Part shown: one piece after another, positions 59,301-64,000 of the stretch
Numbering within the stretch: position 1 is the stretch's first letter
How the letters are laid out: every line of letters begins with the position of its first letter
Assembly: GCA_023055355.1 (NCBI GenBank)
Contig: JALJCS010000034.1
Span: forward strand, 3,176,001 to 3,240,000
DNA length: 64,000 nucleotides
Source of the DNA: Agelaius tricolor
Taxonomy: Eukaryota > Chordata > Aves > Passeriformes > Icteridae
Direction of reading: 5' to 3'
Translations under genes and position numbers: made by a program
The notes under the pieces: generated by a model
The model's input: only the letters and a program-made list of their open reading frames with translations
What the model was told of the DNA's origin: nothing
The model's database searches: none

Positions 59301-62300
59301 ATTTACAGTGCTCAAGGATGGCAATGCAATGGATGCTCTATGAATAATTAGTTGGGTGAACAAACAACTGAAATTAGGAGAAAAATCTATTTATGGAGGA
59401 AGTTCTTTGTGAATTCCAGCAATCCTGTGTTTGTGGGAACAATATAATCACAGAACAATGTAATTAAGGTTCCATAGGATAACTGGGTCTTTCATTCCAG
59501 CAGGGCTCTGGAATGTACTTGACAACATCTATGTGCCAGCAGAATACCACACTTGCACTTGCTCAGTGATTTTAGAAAACCAGTTACTGCAAATAGTGAG
59601 AATTAAATGTGCTAGAGAAGGTAACTTGTGAGAAAAGGTCTGACTGTGTGTGCAGGGGGAGCCTGTGGTATCCTCAGCCTGGGCAGTGCCTGCAGCAGTA
59701 CTCTCTCACTTGCAGAGTGATCTTTTCAAGCCTTGGGAGAGGACTCTGCTCCTGGATCCTGAGGTGAAGTCAGATTATGGCCAGAGCATGCATAAGGTCT
59801 TGGGAGAGTGAATTTTAGACCTACAAGAGAAGAGCAGTGCTGAGAAAGACTTTACCAAGCAAAAGGGCTTGGTGTGCCCTCTCTGTGAGACCTCAGGGAC
59901 CTGTGACTTTGTGTTGCTTAAACCAGACAGCAGGCTGAGAAAGTTGTGTTACAGGGTAGTGATGTTTTATTTAGATGGGGTTCCAGAGAGGAGAGAAGCT
60001 GTAATAATAGCTCTGGGTAGCCGTGGGTAGAAAAATAACTGGGTTTTTAACCTGCCTCTAGTGGCTGAGTCTATTCACAGGCCTCTCATGGCCACAGGCA
60101 CTGTCACTCTTGGGGAAGGTTGTGTTTCAGCAAACACAAAGTGAGTAATTTGTACTGTTCTGTGGGTGCTATCCCCACAGGAGACTTCAAATGAGGGCTG
60201 GTGCACTGCTGGTGTGTAGCATTTGTGAAACTCTTGGATGTAACAATGTGTTTAGCTGGAATTCCAAAACATGGCTCCCAAATCTAGTCAGCAGAATCAC
60301 CTGAACAAAACCATCTGTGTCTGGGTACAGCAGAGTTCTAGCATCAGAGAAACAATGCAAGAGTAGGAAGTTGTGTGGCTGTCCTTAATACTGAATATTG
60401 CCAAGGAGCTTTTTTTGCATTTTTTTTTTACATAACTTTGTTTTCAGAAGTCAGTCCCTGGAACATCTGTTCTTTTGTGGTGAAATTCTCTTGCCTTGAT
60501 TCATGATACAAGCCCTTCTCTCATGCATCTCCATAACCCAATTATTTGCGTAGCACTGGAGAGAATTTTGCATATTAACTAAATCTATGGCTTTCCAAAG
60601 TTTATGGAACTGTAATTATTTTCAGTTAAAACTTTTTTTGGCTTTGTAACTGAAAAAAGGGGTAAAAGCTTTTTTTTTTTAGTTGGCAGTAATTCTTAGA
60701 AAGAATTAATCTTTGCTGTATTATTTCAGCAGTCTCTCTAATTGGTTTTTGGGTAAATTCTGTTACTGTTTTCAGAACATGGATACCAAACTGGGATCTG
60801 GCACTAAGCTAGGAGAGTGGAGCAGGGGGAGGGTGAGCAGTGGATAAATGGGTAACTATAGGAATAGTTTTCTTCCCATTCTCACCCACTTGTTAACATA
60901 CAAGAGGAGTATGTAGTCAGTCTCAGCAGTGTATTCACTGTCCAGTGTTTCAGGAATTATTTCCATGCAGAAATATGGGATTCAGGTATTCCAGAGGGCT
61001 TTCATCAGGTTTCTGCAGGACTTCGGTGGTGTCACCATTCAGAATTTGTTTCTCTCCTGTAGCAGAATGCTCTGATGGGAGCTCTCATCAGAGTAAAGCA
61101 TCTCCTCAGGTGCCTTTTCCCAGTGCCCACGAGAGGTTTCTGTAGTCTATTATCCTTCCTTTGACATTGATCCGTACCCTGAGGTGGGGAATGATGTGAT
61201 GAGCTCAGCTGTTTTGCTGCCCTTAGGATGTCAGGAGGGCATCCCATCCTGATACCTTCAGTTTGTACTAGTAATTACAAATGCTGTAGTCCTAAAAAAG
61301 CTCTGGAAATATAATTAAAATCAAACATCGTACTTCCTGGGACAGAAATTGGCAGTGGTACTTTCTGTTCCCTAGGAAATGTCCAAAGCAATAAAAATGA
61401 GCCCTTCTTTGTGGACAGATGGGAAGCTTCCTGTGTAGGACAGAGGAGTGTGCATGGCTGTTTTTACCTTCATCTTACCAAGAGGGACCAAAAGGGAAAC
61501 ACTGTTCCAGTGAGGGAGATGTTCAGTCTGCTTTTATCTTCTGTGTGGAATATGCAGTTTGTCTGTCTGAGAGATAATTAGACACCAGATGACAAAGTGA
61601 GCTAATTTAATAAAAAGGCTGAGGAATAAAACTTTAGTCTGCAGCTGTGGCTAATTCTGTTCTGTTTGCAATAAAAATAATAACTTTCCTGTGACGTGGC
61701 CATTTTAGCATCTATGTTGCAAATAACTGGCATAGCAACTTGATAGAAAAAGACATAAAGATCCTTCCTGTATTGCAACCATTTTGATCAGGAGATAAAA
61801 ATGACCATGTTGTGGAAGTAGTAATATCTGGGTCATTGAATCAATCCAACAGCAATTTATGACTGTGCAGGGAAATGAAAATGGAAAACAAACAGTCCTA
61901 AAGTCCTGTTAACAGGAGATAGCTATCACTCACTCTCAGCTTTTCATTTTCAGGGATAAGAATACTATAAGCACTGAACATGACTCTCAGTTCATAAATC
62001 AGTTTTGAAACAAAAATTTTTTTGAAGTCTACAGGGAATCTTTACAGAACTGCTGTATAAACCAGTAATACAGATGTGCAAAAAGCAGAACAAGATTAAA
62101 TGTTGTATCTATAACCTTAGACTTGGTTGAGGTTTAAGAAGGATGTCATCATTCTTGTGGCCTTTCAAAGGCAGAAACACTGTGATCTCTCCCTCGTTTG
62201 TTCTTAAGATTTGTAAAATTAGGTGCTAGTAAACTTTGTCAAGGAGCTGAAGTGCCAATCTACCAAAATAATGGATCCTGCTCCTGAGAATCAGTGATGA

Positions 62301-63053
62301 ATATTTTATGACTCCATATGTGTAGTGGATTGCAGTTGCAGTATCCCTCTGAGTTGCAGAGGAATTCAAGCTGAGAGAAGTTCCATAGATTCTGCTTATT
62401 GCTTGTCTGGTGGTTCAAGGAAAGCCCATGTCAAATCAGGCACTGATAGGGTAATACCTTGCCAGCAGCAAGATATTTTGAGATAACATTTATTTATATA
62501 CAGTATAGAAATGTCAGGCACAAAGCATGTCCCTGGTTCCCTTATTAATTTGGGGTTTTATTGTTTACTGAGATATTGTTCTACAATCCCTGTGCATGGT
62601 GTTCCTGCTGGAAAGGTAAAGCCAAATCTTAGTGCTGTTACTTTGTCCTGGCTTCAGTTTGTCTATCTGCTCAGTGCTCTGTCTGCTGCTTTGCCTGGCC
62701 AGGATCACCTGGTCTGGGACTGCAGCTGAAGCCACTGGGGCAGTCCCATGGAATGATGTTGGGGGTTTGTCTTCTTCAAGTGTCCTCAAAACACTCAAGC
62801 ATAAAGCGTTCTGCTGAACTGGGGGCTTGATTTCTGCCTACTTATAGTTTCCTAGGGACTGTGTAGGATTTTTTCCTCATTTCTTATCTCACTTGTTGAG
62901 TTAAAGCCTGTGGCTCAAGCTGCCTACATTTCTGTTTGGGCTGTGGTAGAGGCAATTGATGATTGTGAATGGGCAGATGTGGTAACACTGATCCGTATTC
63001 AGATGTTTCACTGTCTGTCTTGAGGGGGACAAATTTACTTTCTCAGTTGTTTC
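56317..63053. other. No gene recognised
   Basis: Includes the 17-base T run at 58015 and a G+C-richer but closed stretch at 59.6-60.2 kb. A patch near 56.75-56.9 kb (GTGGGCCTCTTCCAGCCC then AGAATTTATGG) faintly recalls the end of avian CR1 LINEs, but not well enough to call. Frames are all under 90 codons. Confidence 0.45.
58015..58031. repeat. T homopolymer, 17 bases
   Basis: This is the longest mononucleotide run in the window, with no retroposon body or target-site duplication that I can see next to it. It is probably slippage-derived. Confidence 0.8.
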
Positions 63054-63059
63054 TATATC
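63054..63059. repeat. Left target-site duplication of the solo LTR
   Basis: The six bases TATATC lie directly before the LTR's first TG on the plus strand and recur exactly at 63664-63669. They mark the integration site and fix the element's left end at 63060. Confidence 0.8.
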
Positions 63060-63264
63060 TGGAGCAGTGGCCGGTGAAAAGTGAAACGCCCAGGCTAGAT
63101 AAGTGTCCAGCCAACCTCCAGCCAGTAAGGCACTTCCCCAACCCGGAGTCAGGGCTTTGTGCCCAAGGCGATGTCAGGCCTTGCGGACGTGTGGCCGCAG
63201 TAAAGAGCTCCGAAGTCGCAGGATGAAATGAAGAGGCGACCCTCAGTTTCTTCGGGGGGGTGGT

Positions 63265-63270
63265 TTTATT
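63265..63270 (-). promoter_or_regulatory. LTR polyadenylation signal AATAAA
   Basis: The plus strand reads TTTATT, so the minus strand carries a canonical AATAAA within CCAATAAAACC. Its place between the TATA-like box and the LTR's 3' end is what an R region requires: transcription starts upstream of it, and processing just downstream marks the R/U5 border. It could end leftward transcripts of the host locus. Confidence 0.7.
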
Positions 63271-63334
63271 GGTAGGGAAACGTGCAGGTTCGGTGGAAGA
63301 AGCTGAGAGCCCCGAGGCAGGGAAAAAGCCTCGG

Positions 63335-63357
63335 TTTTACAGAGGGTGGGAGGGGTG
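63335..63357 (-). promoter_or_regulatory. Putative LTR promoter: CACCC box and TATA-like box
   Basis: On the minus strand CACCCCTCCCACC (63345-63357) is followed by a non-canonical TATA-like TGTAAAA (63335-63341). A CCAAT box lies further upstream (minus strand, 63391-63395). The order CCAAT, CACCC, TATA, AATAAA matches a U3-R layout and would drive leftward transcription. Activity is inferred; the TATA element is weak. Confidence 0.45.
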
Positions 63358-63452
63358 AAAGATAGCAAATCAGAGAGGGATACATTAAGGATTGGCATGA
63401 TCGGAGAACCCATCAAACACAGTTGCGGGAGGGACCCTGGCCCCTAACCCAA

Positions 63453-63507
63453 TCACTCGACACCCTGGCCCGAACTCTCTAGAAAAAGAGGCAGGGGTGT
63501 CGAGTGA
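63453..63507. repeat. Imperfect inverted repeat in the U3 part of the LTR
   Basis: Arms 63453-63470 (TCACTCGACACCCTGGCC) and 63490-63507 (GGCAGGGGTGTCGAGTGA) pair at 16 of 18 positions around a 19-base spacer. TCACTCGACACCC and its complement match perfectly for 13 bases. It could be a stem-loop in RNA or paired binding sites for a dimeric factor. The function is unknown. Confidence 0.7.
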
Positions 63508-63663
63508 CAGGCAGGCTGCCAGGGGTGGGGAACAAGAAAGATACATTTGGTAACCAAGACAACTGGGGAGGGGTTTGGGGATTGACACAAACTGGTAACA
63601 GGGCAGGACTAACTGAGAGAACAATGGAGGGAAAACTGAACAAGCATAAAACACACCACAACA

Positions 63664-63669
63664 TATATC
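63664..63669. repeat. Right target-site duplication of the solo LTR
   Basis: An exact copy of TATATC follows the terminal CA of the LTR in plus orientation. With the left copy it sets the right end of the element at 63663. Confidence 0.8.
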
Positions 63670-64000
63670 AATATAAAACTATTCTTCAAAACATTAGGCA
63701 TGACCAGAAGCGCAGTATCTGATGGTGTTATGCAAGAGCAGCATACCAGTACAAGACTCGTGGCATCTTCTGAGCTCAGCTGGAGGGCACTGAGAGTGCA
63801 TGGAGTTCTTTTTCATCCCACTGTACTTCCCAGCATAAACAGAGTCCAGTTATTGCTCCCAGTTTGTCAGTGACTTTGATCCAGAGTCTTCTGGCAGCTT
63901 TGTCCTTGGGACGAGAGGGATCTGCTGCCCTGAGCACACCTTGCTGTTAGGTCAGTGATGCTTTGGTAAGGCTCCATCTCTCACAGAATTCATGTGTGGG
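63670..64000. other. Right-edge flank, no feature seen
   Basis: Unique-looking sequence beyond the LTR insertion. It contains no long frame, no polypurine tract and no retroviral internal sequence, consistent with a solo LTR. Confidence 0.5.

Larger units (their letters stand above)
63060..63663 (-). mobile_element. Solo LTR of an endogenous retrovirus (ERVK-like), 604 bp
   Basis: Seen: read on the minus strand the element begins TGTTGTGGTG and ends CCACTGCTCCA, the canonical TG...CA of retroviral LTRs. It is bounded on both sides by the same six bases, TATATC. It contains an AATAAA signal about 200 bp before its minus-strand 3' end, and about 65 bp upstream of that a TATA-like TGTAAAA preceded by a CACCCCTCCCACC box and a CCAAT box. 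About 20 CpGs lie in 63060-63505, while the flanks have almost none. No gag, pol or env frame, primer-binding site or polypurine tract adjoins it, so it reads as one LTR left after recombination between two LTRs. Known: six-base duplications are typical of ERVK (class II) elements, whereas ERV1 and ERVL usually give four or five. Inferred: a relatively young insertion, from the intact duplication and retained CpGs. The family name within birds is not determined. Confidence 0.85.

Noticed and set aside
59430..59520. Possible minus-strand CR1 end near AATCACAGAACAATG
   Set aside because: The similarity is too weak and not continuous.
60138..60143. Donor-like GTGAGT with acceptor TTGTGTTTCAG ten bases upstream
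   Set aside because: The implied exon is 10 nt and the acceptor's pyrimidine tract is short and interrupted by G. There is no other support.
63172..63662. Shorter LTR boundary, TGTCAGG...CACAAC(A)
   Set aside because: The flanks of this version do not share a duplication. Moving the left end to 63060 gives a perfect TATATC on both sides.
1..64000. Prokaryotic genes, tRNA genes, CRISPR arrays, operons
   Set aside because: There is no dense coding, no B-box GGTTCGANTCC, no regularly spaced repeats and no ribosome-binding-site pattern. The sequence is vertebrate-like throughout.

Overview
The window looks like vertebrate nuclear DNA, most likely from a bird. By eye it is AT-rich and strongly CpG-depleted. 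It has no dense gene array, no Shine-Dalgarno or operon structure, no mammalian-type SINE or L1 tails, no long microsatellites, and very few interspersed repeats. The bird call is an inference from this sparse repeat content and from the style of the single LTR near the right edge. I could not run a database search, and no gene in the window allows a species or locus to be named.

Layout: about the first 63 kb is non-coding-looking sequence, either an intron of a large gene or a gene desert. I recognise no protein-coding gene, tRNA, rRNA or CRISPR array. The open frames are mostly what chance gives in such DNA. A few stand out because splice-like signals bound them or the frame is unusually long: 14679-14816 with 15282-15312 (+), 46203-46245 (+), 39841-39886 (+), 20279-20333 (+), a possible 7-nt microexon at 56176-56182 (+), 31594-31823 (-), a possible terminal exon at 49149-49495 (-), and a 165-codon frame at 8787-9284 (-). 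All are candidates only; pseudo-exons of this quality are common in long introns. Several blocks keep many CpGs inside AT-rich, CpG-poor DNA (about 1.3, 2.2-2.4, 5.4-5.7, 23.1-23.25 and 50.2-50.5 kb). Two other blocks (26.0-27.05 and 48.1-48.56 kb) have an AT-rich, homeodomain-motif-rich texture. These are my candidates for conserved regulatory elements.

The best-supported element is a solo LTR of an endogenous retrovirus at 63060-63663, minus strand. It has TG...CA ends, a perfect 6-bp target-site duplication (TATATC), an internal AATAAA, a plausible promoter and a sharp local CpG enrichment. It also carries an 18-bp-arm inverted repeat in its U3-like part. The second firm observation is a pair of 70-bp direct copies at 54591-54660 and 56247-56316. 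Their first 46 bases differ at one position.

I see no multi-gene system in this window. The items worth follow-up are the LTR, the 70-bp repeat pair, the splice-bounded open segments and the CpG-retaining blocks.
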